From: Tistlia consotensis USBA 355
GTDB lineage: Bacteria > Pseudomonadota > Alphaproteobacteria > Kiloniellales > DSM-21159
Length of the DNA: 64,000 bases
Assembly: GCF_900177295.1 (NCBI RefSeq)
Contig: NZ_FWZX01000028.1
Location: forward strand, 1-64,000
Direction: 5' to 3'
The notes beneath the pieces are model-generated. The model saw nothing but the letters and a program-made list of their open reading frames with translations. It ran no database searches and was not told the origin of the DNA. The position numbers and the translations under genes are program-made. Of the stretch, positions 1 through 8,302 are shown piece after piece (the first letter of the stretch is position 1; each line of letters opens with the position of its first letter).

Positions 1-1
1 C

Positions 2-295
2 CAGGGCTACCTGATGCCCGGCCGCGCCCGCCACGGCCGCGCCGGCGACACCGGCGCCAGACGCATCGCCCCGGGCAGCCGCATGGCCGCCATGGACGCC
101 AAGCTCAGACGCGCCGGCCCGCGCAGCCGCTACCGCCTCAGGAAGCAGGTCGTCGAGCCGGTGTTCGGGCAGATCAAGGCGGCCAGGGGCTTCCGCCAGT
201 TCCTGTTGCGCGGATACGCCAAGGTCCGTCACGAGTGGGCCCTCGTCTGCACCGTCCACAACCTCGCAAAGCTCCTCATCGCACGCACCGCCTGA
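2..295 (+). mobile_element. IS1182-family transposase, C-terminal fragment (runs off the left edge)
   Basis: The frame is open from the first bases of the window and ends at a TGA at 293-295, so only the last ~97 residues are seen. The stretch RKQVVEPVFGQIKAARGFRQ followed by FLLRG and an EWALVCTVHNLAKL-like end is the conserved C-terminal part of the DDE domain in IS1182-type transposases, with the E of VEPVFG as the likely third catalytic acid. It is not possible to tell whether the element is complete to the left. About 80 non-coding bases separate it from the stop of the neighbouring minus-strand reductase, and the right end of the element should lie there. No matching left end is available to prove the boundary. 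Confidence 0.8.
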
Positions 296-378
296 CCACC
301 AGACATGCACCGCTCGACAAGCCACCACCCCCAGCCACCCAGCCGCCAAAACCGCCGCGCCTTTAGCCGGACAGGCTC

Positions 379-1149
379 CTAGCCGCGGTGGATCGCCAGC
401 GGACCGAAGGCCTGCATCACCGGCATCATCTCCATGCGGTTGATGTTGAGATGCCGGGGCAGGGTGGTGACCCAGAAGATCGACTCGGCGATGTCCTCGG
501 CGACCATCGGCTTGACGTTCTCGTAGACCTTCGCGGCCTTGTCGGCGGCGCCCTTGAAGCGGACCTCCGAGAATTCGGTCTCGGCGAGGCCCGGCTCGAT
601 CGAGGTGACGCGCACGTTCTTGCCCAGCAGGTCGGCGCGCAGGTTCAGCGAGAACTGGGTCACGAAGGCCTTGGTCGCGCCGTAGACATTGCCGCCGGGA
701 TAGGGATAGGAGCCGGCGATCGAGCTGAGGTTGACGACGTGGCCGCGGTCGCGCTCGACCATGCCCGGCAGCAGGGCGTGGGTGCAGTGGAGCAGGCCCT
801 TGATGTTGGTGTCGACCATCGTGTCCCAGTCCTTGAAGTCGACCAGGTGGGCCGGCTCCAGGCCGAGCGCGAGGCCGGCGTTGTTGACCAGCACGTCGAT
901 GCGCTCGAAGCCCGAGGGCAGGCCGGCGACGGCCTCCAGCACCGCCTCGCGGTCGCGCACGTCGAGGGTCACGGGGTGGAAGTTCTCGCCCAGCTCGACC
1001 TTCAGCTCGTCGAGGCGGTCGGCGCGCCGGCCGGTGCCGACGACCTTGGCGCCGGCGCCGACGTAGCGCCGCGCGAGCGCCTTGCCGAAGCCGGAGGTGA
1101 CGCCGGTGACGAAGGCGGTGATCTCGGCGGGGTCGAGGGTCTGGATCAT
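379..1149 (-). CDS. ydfG: SDR oxidoreductase, YdfG-like 3-hydroxy acid / malonic semialdehyde dehydrogenase
   Basis: A 256-residue classical short-chain dehydrogenase. The cofactor loop TGVTSGFGKALA is at residues 15-26, NNAG at 89-92, and the catalytic S142/S143, Y156 and K160 are in SSIAGSYPYPGGNVYGATK. The C-terminal ending with MMPVMQAFGPLAIHRG resembles E. coli YdfG, an NADP-dependent enzyme that oxidises L-allo-threonine/serine and reduces malonic semialdehyde. The ATG at 1149 is chosen because it overlaps the mazG stop in an ATGA arrangement, implying translational coupling; a longer reading back to 2043 is only the mazG shadow. The stop sits next to the right end of the IS fragment, but the C terminus is of normal family length, so the gene does not look truncated. 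The exact substrate is not visible from sequence. Confidence 0.85.
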   Translation of the reverse strand: MIQTLDPAEITAFVTGVTSGFGKALARRYVGAGAKVVGTGRRADRLDELKVELGENFHPVTLDVRDREAVLEAVAGLPSGFERIDVLVNNAGLALGLEPAHLVDFKDWDTMVDTNIKGLLHCTHALLPGMVERDRGHVVNLSSIAGSYPYPGGNVYGATKAFVTQFSLNLRADLLGKNVRVTSIEPGLAETEFSEVRFKGAADKAAKVYENVKPMVAEDIAESIFWVTTLPRHLNINRMEMMPVMQAFGPLAIHRG

Positions 1150-2030
1150 CGGATCGGCTCCTTTTCTTCGGTCTGTCGGGCGGCGGTCTCCCGGCGGTCC
1201 GGGCGGCGCTCGTCGCGCTTCGCCTTCTGCCAGGCTTCCTCCATGTCGTCGAGGCTGCTGTCGACCAGGCTTTTGCCTTCGGCAGCAAGGCTTTGCTCGA
1301 CCTTGCCGAAGCGCCGCTCGAACTTCGCGTTGGTATGGCGGAGGGCGGCTTCGGGGTCGACCTTGAGGTGGCGTGCGAGGTTGACGACGGCGAACAGCAG
1401 GTCGCCCAGCTCGTCCTGCAGGCGCTCGTGGCCGGCCTGCTCGGCGATCTCGTGGCGCAGCTCGGCCAGCTCCTCGTCGATCTTGGCCAGGACCGGCGCC
1501 TCCTCGGGCCAGTCGAAGCCGACGCGGGCGGCGCGCTTCTGCAGCTTGACGGCGCGCAGCAGGGCCGGCAGGCCGCGGGCGACGCCGGCCAGCGCCCCGG
1601 TCTCGCCGCGCTCGGCGCGCTCGGCCGCCTTGCGCGCCTCCCAATCTGCGTTCAGACGGGCTGCCTTCTGCTCGCCGAGGTCGGCGAAGGCGGCATCCGC
1701 GAAGACGTGGGGATGGCGCCGCACCATCTTGTCGACGATCGCGCCGGCGACCGCGTCGAAGTCGAAGGCGCGGGCCTCCTCGGCCATGCGGGCGTGGAAC
1801 ACGACCTGCAGCAGCAGGTCGCCGAGCTCGTCCCTGAGGCCGGGCAGGTCGCCGCGCTCGATCGCGTCGGCGACCTCGTAGGCTTCCTCGATCGTGTAGG
1901 GCGCGATGGTCGAGAAGTCCTGGGCGACGTCCCAGGGGCAGCCGCGCTCGGGATCGCGCAGCCGCGCCATGACCGCCAGCAGGCGGTCGATGTTGCGGGC
2001 GGTCTCGGGGGGCGGCGCGCGGTCGTCCAT
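1146..2030 (-). CDS. mazG: Nucleoside triphosphate pyrophosphohydrolase MazG
   Basis: A 294-residue protein with two MazG repeats. The first begins after the CPWD motif at residues 31-34, typical of housekeeping MazG, and carries the metal-binding EExxE...ExxD acids (EEAYEVADAIERG, then DELGDLLLQ). The second copy repeats this as DEELAELRHEI and DELGDLLFA. The enzyme hydrolyses NTPs and dNTPs to the monophosphate and pyrophosphate, cleaning the nucleotide pool. An in-frame ATG lies 36 bases upstream at 2066, but MDDRAPPPETARNIDRL is the more natural N terminus. It forms a two-gene operon with the downstream reductase through a 4-base overlap. Confidence 0.92.
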   Translation of the reverse strand: MDDRAPPPETARNIDRLLAVMARLRDPERGCPWDVAQDFSTIAPYTIEEAYEVADAIERGDLPGLRDELGDLLLQVVFHARMAEEARAFDFDAVAGAIVDKMVRRHPHVFADAAFADLGEQKAARLNADWEARKAAERAERGETGALAGVARGLPALLRAVKLQKRAARVGFDWPEEAPVLAKIDEELAELRHEIAEQAGHERLQDELGDLLFAVVNLARHLKVDPEAALRHTNAKFERRFGKVEQSLAAEGKSLVDSSLDDMEEAWQKAKRDERRPDRRETAARQTEEKEPIR

Positions 2031-2115
2031 CGCCCGGCAGCATAGACGCCGGGGATGACCGGTCAACGCCGGGAGGTGCGCAGCAGGCAGGCGAAATCGC
2101 AGATCGGCGACGGGT

Positions 2116-2349
2116 CTATGGACAGCGGGCTGAAAGGAGCGCCATGCCGCCGCCGTCGAGCAGCAGGCGCACGTCGGCGAAGCCGGCCGCGGCCAGGGCC
2201 TCAGGCTGCTGCTCGCGGGTCAGGTAGAGCTCCGGGTTCTTGCTGCTGCCGGCCTCGACGTCGTGGTCGCAGTAGAGGAACAGGCCGCCGGGCTCGAGGC
2301 AGGCCCGGACGCTTTCGAAGAGTGCCGGCAGGCGGCAAGCTGTGGCGGG
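2116..2349 (-). pseudogene. Truncated SAM-dependent methyltransferase (C-terminal remnant)
   Basis: About 75 codons read as the end of a class I methyltransferase: an LxxLFESVRACLEPGGLFLYCDHD strand typical of 'arPGG' motifs, then a helix AAAGFADVRLLLDGGGMALLSARCP matching the final beta hairpin of the fold. The N-terminal half, including the SAM-binding glycine loop, is missing. Upstream the frame passes into arginine/proline-rich sequence without family character and starts at an ATG at 2388 next to an AT-rich patch. I read it as a decayed gene rather than an active small protein. Its old function cannot be told. Confidence 0.55.
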
Positions 2350-2388
2350 CGATCGGGGGGCCGTGCGGATGGTCCCCCTCCGGTGCAT

Positions 2389-2433
2389 CGTTTATCGCAT
2401 AATGTATATTATGGAAAATAATGGCGGTCTGTC
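2389..2433. promoter_or_regulatory. Short AT-rich intergenic patch
   Basis: About 45 bases between the methyltransferase relic and the SDR stop are much richer in A/T than everything around them (for example ATAATGTATATTATGG at 2400-2415). This could be a promoter for the relic or a scar of an old insertion. No consensus motif can be assigned with confidence. Confidence 0.25.
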
Positions 2434-3048
2434 TCAGGCGTCGCGCGACCAGCCGATGCGGTAGACCCGGCCGGTCTGTGCGCCCTCGACGCTCTTGGCG
2501 TAGCCGAGCGCGACCTCGCTCGCCGGCACGGCCTTGGTGCCCCGGAAGAACGGCCCGTAGGCCGGCAGCGATTCCTCGAGCACGGTCGGGCTGACGATGT
2601 TGATGCGCAGGCCGCGCGGCAGCTCGATCGCGGCGCCGCGGACGAACCCCTCAAGCCCGCCGTTGGCCATGGCGGCCGACAGGCCCTGGCGGATCGGATC
2701 CTCGTTGAGCAGGCCGCTGGTCAGGGTGAAGGAGCCGCCGTCGCGGATGTGTTCCAGGCCCTGCATCACGAGGTTGACCTGGCCCATCAGCTTGTCGCGG
2801 AGGCCGACCTCGAACAGCTCCGGCGTGAACTGCTCGAGCGGCCCGAAATGGACGTTCCCGGCGGTGCTGACCAGGGCGTCGAACGGCCCGGTCTGCGCAT
2901 AGAGTCGCGCGACCGACGCCGGGTCGGCCATGTCGACCCGGACGTCGCCGCTGCTGCGGCCGACGCGCACGATCTCGTGTCGGGCGCTGAGCTCGGCGTC
3001 CACGGCCTTGCCGATGGTGCCGCTGGCTCCGACGAGGATGATCTTCAT
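2434..3048 (-). CDS. SDR-fold protein lacking the catalytic Tyr/Lys (Lin1944-like short-chain dehydrogenase)
   Basis: A 204-residue Rossmann protein starting MKIILVGASGTIGKAV, with the NADP-type glycine loop at residues 7-13 and a following basic VGRSSGDV segment. The usual YxxxK is not present: where it should be, the sequence reads LSAAMANGGLEGF, and the NNAG motif is replaced by VSTAGN. This matches a recognised group of small SDRs (Lin1944-like) that keep nucleotide binding but have lost the classical active site. The ATG at 3048 fits the family length; a longer reading to 4623 is the shadow of the transporter genes. It lies downstream of the TRAP operon on the same strand, 125 bases from dctM. 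Function unknown. Confidence 0.75.
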   Translation of the reverse strand: MKIILVGASGTIGKAVDAELSARHEIVRVGRSSGDVRVDMADPASVARLYAQTGPFDALVSTAGNVHFGPLEQFTPELFEVGLRDKLMGQVNLVMQGLEHIRDGGSFTLTSGLLNEDPIRQGLSAAMANGGLEGFVRGAAIELPRGLRINIVSPTVLEESLPAYGPFFRGTKAVPASEVALGYAKSVEGAQTGRVYRIGWSRDA

Positions 3049-3173
3049 TGACCCGTTTCCCTTGGCGGCCTGGTCCCGGGGCGCTCTCCGCCCGGGGTGA
3101 CGCCGGTTGTAGGACGGCGAGCCGCCGCCGGTCGAGCGGCGATCTCGCCGCGCCCTCTCCTGCCCCGCCTTCG

Positions 3174-4517
3174 CTAGAGCGCCATCGCCGGGATCCAGAG
3201 CGACAGCCCGGGGATCAGCAGGATGGCCGCCAGCACCACCAGGTCGAGCAGCAGGAACAGCGCGACGCCGCGGAAGATCTGCTCCAGGCCGACGTTGTCC
3301 GGCGTGCAGGCCTTGATGACGAAGACGTTGAGCCCGATCGGCGGCGTGATCAGGCCGATCTCGAGCAGCTTGACGACGACCACGCCGAACCAGACCAGGT
3401 CGAAGCCGTAGCCCTCGACCAGCGGCACCATGAAGGGCAGCGTCAGCACCAGGATGCCGATCGAGTCCAGGAACATGCCGATGACGACGTAGAAGACGAC
3501 GATGCCGAGCACGACCAGGGCCGGGTCGGCGCCGGTGCCCTGCAGCCACTCCAGGGCGGCCGGCGTCACCCGGGTCAGCGAGATGAAGGAGACGAAGAGC
3601 TTGGCGCCCATGGCGATGACGAAGATCATCGCGGTCTGGCGCACCGTGACGGAGAGCGCCTCGGCCATGCCGGTCCAGGTCAGGTGGCGGCGCGCGAGAC
3701 CGATCAGGATCGCGACCGACAGGCTGACCGCCGCCGCCTCGGTCGGCGTGAAGACGCCGAGGTAGATGCCGCCGACGATGACCAGCAGCAGCAGCCCGAC
3801 CGGCCAGAGCTTGCCCAGGGCGGCGCGCCGCTCGGCGGCCGTGAAGGCCAGCGCGGGCCGCGGCGCGACCGAAGGCTGCAGCTTCGCCCAGACGACGATG
3901 GTCGCGACGTAGCCGGCCAGCGACAGCGCGCCCGGCAGGATGCCGGCCAGGAAGAGGTTCTTGACCGACTGGTCGGTGAAGATCGCGTAGATGACGAACA
4001 GCAGGCTCGGCGGGATCAGCGAGCCGAGCGTGCCGCCGGCGGCGACCGAGCCGGTCGCCAGGGTCGGCTTGTAGCCGTGGCGCAGCATCTCCGGCACCGC
4101 GATCCGGCCCATCGCCGAGGCGCAGGCGACCGACGAGCCGGTGATCGCCGAGAAGCCGCCGCAGCCGAGCACCGAGGCGATGGCGAGGCCGCCGGGCAGC
4201 CGCGCCGTCCAGACCTGCAGCGCGTCGAACAGGTCGGTCGTGATGCGCGCCTGGTAGGCGACGTGGCCGAGCCCGATGAACAGCGGGATCATCGAGAGCT
4301 CGAAATTGTGCACGAAGCCGAAGGTCGTCGAGCCGAGGATCGACAGCGTCGGCACCAGGCCGCGCGCGAAGTCCGGGTCGCCGCCCGGCCGCCACGAGAA
4401 GAACAGAAGCAGACCGAGGCAGGCGGCCAGGCCCAGGCAATAGGCGATCGGCACCCGCAGCACCAGCAGCAGCGACGCGCCGCCGAGCACCAGCAGCGCC
4501 AGGAGTTGCGGATCCAT
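3174..4517 (-). CDS. dctM: TRAP transporter large permease (DctM)
   Basis: A 447-residue, almost entirely hydrophobic protein with about a dozen membrane segments. It has DctM hallmarks: the FGFVHNFELSMIPLFIGLGHVA region, GCGGFSAITGSSVACASAMG, the TGSVAAGGTLGSLIPPS loop and the late LLEIGLITPPIGLNVFVIKA motif. It forms the Na+-driven channel part of a tripartite transporter in the inner membrane with the DctQ and DctP neighbours. It starts only a few bases after the dctQ stop. The substrate is not determined by this subunit. Confidence 0.92.
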   Translation of the reverse strand: MDPQLLALLVLGGASLLLVLRVPIAYCLGLAACLGLLLFFSWRPGGDPDFARGLVPTLSILGSTTFGFVHNFELSMIPLFIGLGHVAYQARITTDLFDALQVWTARLPGGLAIASVLGCGGFSAITGSSVACASAMGRIAVPEMLRHGYKPTLATGSVAAGGTLGSLIPPSLLFVIYAIFTDQSVKNLFLAGILPGALSLAGYVATIVVWAKLQPSVAPRPALAFTAAERRAALGKLWPVGLLLLVIVGGIYLGVFTPTEAAAVSLSVAILIGLARRHLTWTGMAEALSVTVRQTAMIFVIAMGAKLFVSFISLTRVTPAALEWLQGTGADPALVVLGIVVFYVVIGMFLDSIGILVLTLPFMVPLVEGYGFDLVWFGVVVVKLLEIGLITPPIGLNVFVIKACTPDNVGLEQIFRGVALFLLLDLVVLAAILLIPGLSLWIPAMAL

Positions 4518-4520
4518 CGG

Positions 4521-5036
4521 CTAAGGTCTCTCGCGCCCGCCCGTGAGGTCGGTGCGCAGCAGGAAGGCCAGGCGCAGGATGATGCCGGCGAAGGCCGCGG
4601 TCGCCAGGGCCTGGCCCGGCCACTGCGGGATCGCCAGCAGGCCGTCGTAGAACTCGCCGGTCTGCCAGGACTTGAGGGTCAGCTTCCAGAAGGCGGCCAG
4701 CAGGAAGCCGAAGAAGGCGATGCCGGCGAGATGCCCCAGGCAGGCCAGCAGGCGCCGGCCCCCCTGCCCCACGCGCTCGGTGAAGACCGTCACCTCGATG
4801 TGCTCGCGCTCGGCCGTGACCAGGGCGATCGGGCCGAGAATCACGATCAGCATCAGCTCCGAGACCAGCAGGATGTCGTCGGGCACGACGGCCCGCCAGA
4901 GCGCGCGCGAGATGACATTGAGCGTGACGATCAGGCAGAGCGTGACCAGGGCGAGCCCGGCCGCCGTCACGCCGCCGCGTTCGAGCAGCGTGTGGCGTCC
5001 GGGCGTGCCGAGTCCGGGGTCGCTCAGCGGGCCCAC
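4521..5036 (-). CDS. dctQ: TRAP transporter small permease (DctQ)
   Basis: A 171-residue membrane protein with four predicted hydrophobic helices and the DctQ-type signatures NVISRALW after helix 1 and a cytoplasmic EREHIEVTVFTERV loop. It overlaps the end of dctP by 13 bases and is followed by dctM after 3 bases, giving the classical P-Q-M operon. It bridges the large permease in the inner membrane. An internal start would shorten the N terminus and remove the overlap, so the exact start is less certain than the identity. Confidence 0.9.
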   Translation of the reverse strand: MGPLSDPGLGTPGRHTLLERGGVTAAGLALVTLCLIVTLNVISRALWRAVVPDDILLVSELMLIVILGPIALVTAEREHIEVTVFTERVGQGGRRLLACLGHLAGIAFFGFLLAAFWKLTLKSWQTGEFYDGLLAIPQWPGQALATAAFAGIILRLAFLLRTDLTGGRERP

Positions 5037-6106
5037 GGATAGCCCTTGGCGGCCTTCTCGGCCGCGTAGGCCTTGATCTTCGCCTCGTAGTCGGCGAGCA
5101 GCGCGGCGCCGTCCAGGCCGGCGTCGCTGGCGGCCTTGACCCAGCCGTCGACCTGCGTCTTGCCGTCGGCGACGACCTTGGCCCGGTCGGCCTCGGAGAA
5201 TTTCTCGATGGTGATCGCCTTGCCGTCGATGCCCTTGACCATCGCCGCGCGGTCGGCCGCCAGCTCGTCGATCATGACCTGCGCCATGTGGTCGACGAAA
5301 TCGCTGCTGACCGCGTCGACGACCTTGCGGTCCTTCTCGGAGAGCGCCGCGTAGCTGTCCTTGTTCATGAAGATGCCGAAGGACATGTTCTGGCCCCAGT
5401 CGAGCTCGGTGACGTAGCTCGCCACCTCGTACTGCTTATAGGCCTTCATGGCGTAGAAGTAGTTCTGGTTGCAGGTGATGACGCCGCTGTCGAGGGCCGG
5501 ATAGACGTCGGCCTGGCTCATCCGCTGGACGTCGGCGCCGAGGGCGGCCAGCGCCTTGCCGTAGGGGCCGGAGGCACGGATCTTCAGGCCGGAGAGGTCG
5601 GCGACGCTCTTGACCGCCTTGGTGCAGATCAGCTGGATCGGCCCGGTGGTGAAGTTCGACAGGTAGGCGACGTTGGCCTTGTCGAACTCCTTCTTCATCG
5701 CCGCATTGTGCTTCGAGAGGTCGTAGAAGGCGCGCAGCCCGACCCATTCGTCGGAGTTGTCGACCGGCAGGTCGCCCAGGTTGTAGCCGCGCAGCTCGCT
5801 CGGCGTGAAGAAGCCGATCACCGTGCCGGCGTCGGCGACGCCGGTCGACAGGCCGTTGAGCGTCGCCTTGCCGCTCAGCAGCGCGCCGCCCCAGTGGAAC
5901 TCGACGCTGAGGTCGCCGCCGGAGCGCTGCTTGAGCTGGTCGGCCCACCACTGCAGCGCCTCGGCGCGCGAGCCGCGGTTCGGCCCGTAGTCGGCATAGC
6001 GGATCACGGTCGCGGCCTCGGCCCGCGGGGCGAGGCCCGGGGCCAGGCTCAGGGTGGCGGCCAGGGCCAGGCCGGCGCCGGCCAGCAGCAGGGTTTTCTT
6101 GAGCAT
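5024..6106 (-). CDS. dctP: TRAP transporter periplasmic solute-binding protein (DctP)
   Basis: A 360-residue protein with a clear signal peptide (MLKKTLLLAGAGLALAATLS... up to about residue 31) and the DctP fold: ALQWWADQLKQRSGGDLSVEF, GGALLSGKATL, and the conserved arginine motif LKIRASGPYGKAL that binds a carboxylate in this family. It captures an organic acid in the periplasm and delivers it to DctQM. The neighbouring metalloenzyme, transcribed just upstream in the same operon, probably acts on the imported compound. Ligand identity is unknown. Confidence 0.9.
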   Translation of the reverse strand: MLKKTLLLAGAGLALAATLSLAPGLAPRAEAATVIRYADYGPNRGSRAEALQWWADQLKQRSGGDLSVEFHWGGALLSGKATLNGLSTGVADAGTVIGFFTPSELRGYNLGDLPVDNSDEWVGLRAFYDLSKHNAAMKKEFDKANVAYLSNFTTGPIQLICTKAVKSVADLSGLKIRASGPYGKALAALGADVQRMSQADVYPALDSGVITCNQNYFYAMKAYKQYEVASYVTELDWGQNMSFGIFMNKDSYAALSEKDRKVVDAVSSDFVDHMAQVMIDELAADRAAMVKGIDGKAITIEKFSEADRAKVVADGKTQVDGWVKAASDAGLDGAALLADYEAKIKAYAAEKAAKGYPWAR

Positions 6107-6195
6107 CTTCAGGGTCCTCCCGTTCGCTTCTCGTCTCTTGGTTCAGGCTTCCGGCCGGGCGGAATCCGGTCCCCCGGGCCGGCGTCGGGCCGGCC

Positions 6196-7365
6196 TCAGT
6201 CGGGCCAGTTCTCCAGCAGGTCGACGTCGTTGCCGTAGCGGCGCGCCGCTTCCCGCACCTGCGGGTCGTCGAGCGCGGTCAGGTAGCCGGCGTCGATCAT
6301 CACCTCGTTGTCGGCGGTCACCGTGCTGTCGAAGGTGATGAGGTCCATGTGCACCGGCGGCTCCTCCCAGTCGGGCATCTGCCGGCGGATGAAGTCGCAG
6401 GGCTTGGCGAGGTCGATGCCGAAGTGCAGCACGCCCGGCGAGTTGGAGCCGGCCGGGTAGATCTCGTAGCGCGGCGCCTTGGGGTTGAAGCCGCAGCCGA
6501 GCTCGATCAGCTGGCCGCCGACCAGCATGTCGCGCAGGATCTCGGCCTCCTTGCTGCCGCCGCCGACCTCGACGATGCGGTCGTCCCTGAAGACCACCGG
6601 GATCTTCTCCTCGAAGGGCCGCTCGAAGCCGACCGCCCACTGCGGGTAGACCACGCCGTTGATCGGCACGACGACGCTGTCGTCGTTCATCACCATGGTG
6701 CGGTCGTAGAGGTTCGGGCCGTGGCACGGCAGGTAGTGCACGTAGCAGCCCGGCTGGTCGGCGATCATCTCGCCCTTCCAGCGGGTCGTCTTGAGCAGGT
6801 TGTCGACCATCTCGCCGTTGACGTCGATGCCGAGGTCCGTGCCCCGCTCGTCCGAGAAGTGCAGCTTGAAGTCGCGGCCGCGCGGATACTGGCGCGCCGT
6901 GCCGCGGATGATCTCGCCGAGCAGCTCGGGCGCGAAGCGGGCCTGCGGGGTCTGCAGCAGGTCGAGGTCGCGGAAGTAGGTGATCTTGATCCAGCGCTGG
7001 CCCTTCTCGCGGCGCATGCGGATCGCGAAGGGATCGAGCACCGAGCAGAACCAGGTCGAGACCACGAAGGTCGCCGCCTCGAGGTGCGGCTTGGCCCAGT
7101 CGGGCATGGTCTCGTGCTGGGTCGTGTGGCTGAGCAGCACCAGCGGCTCGGTCACGCCGCGCGCCTTGGCGAGGCCGGTGATCGCCGAGATGACCCGGGG
7201 GTCGAGCTTCTTGTCGGCGAGCAGCAGCACCTTGTCGTCGGGCCGGATCGCGAAAACCCGGCTGAAGATGTCGTAGGCCGCGAAGGCGTTCTCGATCTTC
7301 GTGGTCGGCAGATCCTCGCGGGTCGGCAGGCCACGGCCGATGAACTGGCCGTCGACGTTCAGCAT
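6196..7365 (-). CDS. M29 aminopeptidase-like / NicX-like metalloenzyme
   Basis: A 389-residue protein resembling the group that includes the M29 leucyl aminopeptidases and the 2,5-dihydroxypyridine 5,6-dioxygenase NicX. Seen in the sequence are GRGLPTRE near residue 10, an internal GxxxxKAPRYEIYPAGSNSPGV stretch around 293-312, and histidine/aspartate sites HFGID (H314, D318) and HMD (H339, D341) that fit the metal ligands of this fold. It is the first gene of the TRAP operon, 89 bases before dctP, and is divergent from a GntR regulator. That arrangement suggests an enzyme that attacks the imported substrate. Whether it is a peptidase or a ring-opening dioxygenase cannot be decided here; the NicX-like reading depends on the HxD site. 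Confidence 0.6.
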   Translation of the reverse strand: MLNVDGQFIGRGLPTREDLPTTKIENAFAAYDIFSRVFAIRPDDKVLLLADKKLDPRVISAITGLAKARGVTEPLVLLSHTTQHETMPDWAKPHLEAATFVVSTWFCSVLDPFAIRMRREKGQRWIKITYFRDLDLLQTPQARFAPELLGEIIRGTARQYPRGRDFKLHFSDERGTDLGIDVNGEMVDNLLKTTRWKGEMIADQPGCYVHYLPCHGPNLYDRTMVMNDDSVVVPINGVVYPQWAVGFERPFEEKIPVVFRDDRIVEVGGGSKEAEILRDMLVGGQLIELGCGFNPKAPRYEIYPAGSNSPGVLHFGIDLAKPCDFIRRQMPDWEEPPVHMDLITFDSTVTADNEVMIDAGYLTALDDPQVREAARRYGNDVDLLENWPD

Positions 7366-7473
7366 CGGAGCGTTTCCTCGTTATTGGAACTTAGATATCT
7401 TAGAACGGAAAATGCGTGCAATAATCCGAACCTGTCAAGCAAGCGGGCCGTCAATCGCAATTGATGTCGTTCT

Positions 7474-7485
7474 TTTGCATGCAAA
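7474..7485. promoter_or_regulatory. Perfect palindrome TTTGCATGCAAA, possible GntR operator
   Basis: A 12-base perfect inverted repeat in the 156-base region between the divergent metalloenzyme/TRAP operon and the GntR gene, 36 bases before the GntR start. A second, looser dyad (TCAAT CGCA ATTGA, 7451-7464) lies close by. Divergent placement next to a GntR/FCD gene makes autoregulation plausible, but the site is not a known consensus. Confidence 0.35.
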
Positions 7486-7521
7486 GATGGAAGAGCGGTC
7501 AGTCCAGGAGGACCAGCAAAG

Positions 7522-8250
7522 GTGTCGAAGCAGCTTGCCGAGGTGAAGGACGAGATCCGGGCGCGCATCCTGTCCGGCGACTATCCGGCCGGCGCCTGGC
7601 TCAAGGAGGCCCATGTCGCGGCCGACCACGACACCTCGCGGACCATCGTCAAGCTGGCCTTCACGGCGCTGGAGAGCGAGGGCCTGCTGGAGCCGCTGGC
7701 GACCCGCGGCTACCGGGTCGCGAGCTTCAGCCCGGAGGAGGTCTTCGACGCCATCGCGCTGCGCGCGCAGATCGAGGGCCGCGCCGCGCGCCTGGCCGCC
7801 GAGCGCGGCCTGGGCGGCAGCGAGCTGCGACATATCGTCGAGGAGGGCGAGATCCCGGCGGACGCGGTGCTCGACGACGCGCTCAGGACCCGGGTCGTCG
7901 CGGTCAATGCCCGCTTCCACGGCGCGATCGAGCAGCTCGCCGGCAGCCGGGCGATCGGCCGCGCCCTGGCGGCCCTGCGCGCCACGCCCCTGTCCGGACC
8001 GAGCGCGATCGTCTTCGACCCCGAGGATCCGGCGCGCGACCTGGTGCGCCTGCGCCGTGCCCAGGAGGACCATCGGCGCATCGCCGGGCTGATCGCCGGC
8101 GGCGAGGGACGGCGCGCCGAGGCCATGATGGCCGAGCACATCCTGTCCTCTGCCGACCACAAGCGGCGCTACTTCGACGCCCTGAAGGAGCGGCGCCTGG
8201 TCACGCTGACGCCCGGCATCGCCCTGATCGCCGAGCCCGCCGGGGACTGA
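7522..8250 (+). CDS. GntR-family transcriptional regulator (FadR/FCD type)
   Basis: A 242-residue protein with an N-terminal winged helix (residues ~1-70; AEVKDEIRARILSGDYPAGAWLKEAHVA, then a recognition helix region SRTIVKLAFTALESEGLLEP) and a C-terminal all-helical FCD effector domain starting FDAIALRAQIEGRAARLAAERG. The start is a GTG at 7522 preceded by a good ribosome site (AGGAGG near 7506). It is transcribed away from the metalloenzyme-TRAP operon and is the likely local repressor, released by the substrate or a breakdown product. Confidence 0.88.
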   Translation: MSKQLAEVKDEIRARILSGDYPAGAWLKEAHVAADHDTSRTIVKLAFTALESEGLLEPLATRGYRVASFSPEEVFDAIALRAQIEGRAARLAAERGLGGSELRHIVEEGEIPADAVLDDALRTRVVAVNARFHGAIEQLAGSRAIGRALAALRATPLSGPSAIVFDPEDPARDLVRLRRAQEDHRRIAGLIAGGEGRRAEAMMAEHILSSADHKRRYFDALKERRLVTLTPGIALIAEPAGD

Positions 8251-8302
8251 GCCGGCGCGGCCCCTGGCGCTCGCCGGCGGGGGCCATTATCGTGCCGGCG
8301 CC

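Noticed and set aside
3048-5042. Plus-strand 664-codon frame antisense to dctM/dctQ
   Set aside because: Gln/Asp/Arg-rich shadow of the membrane-protein genes.
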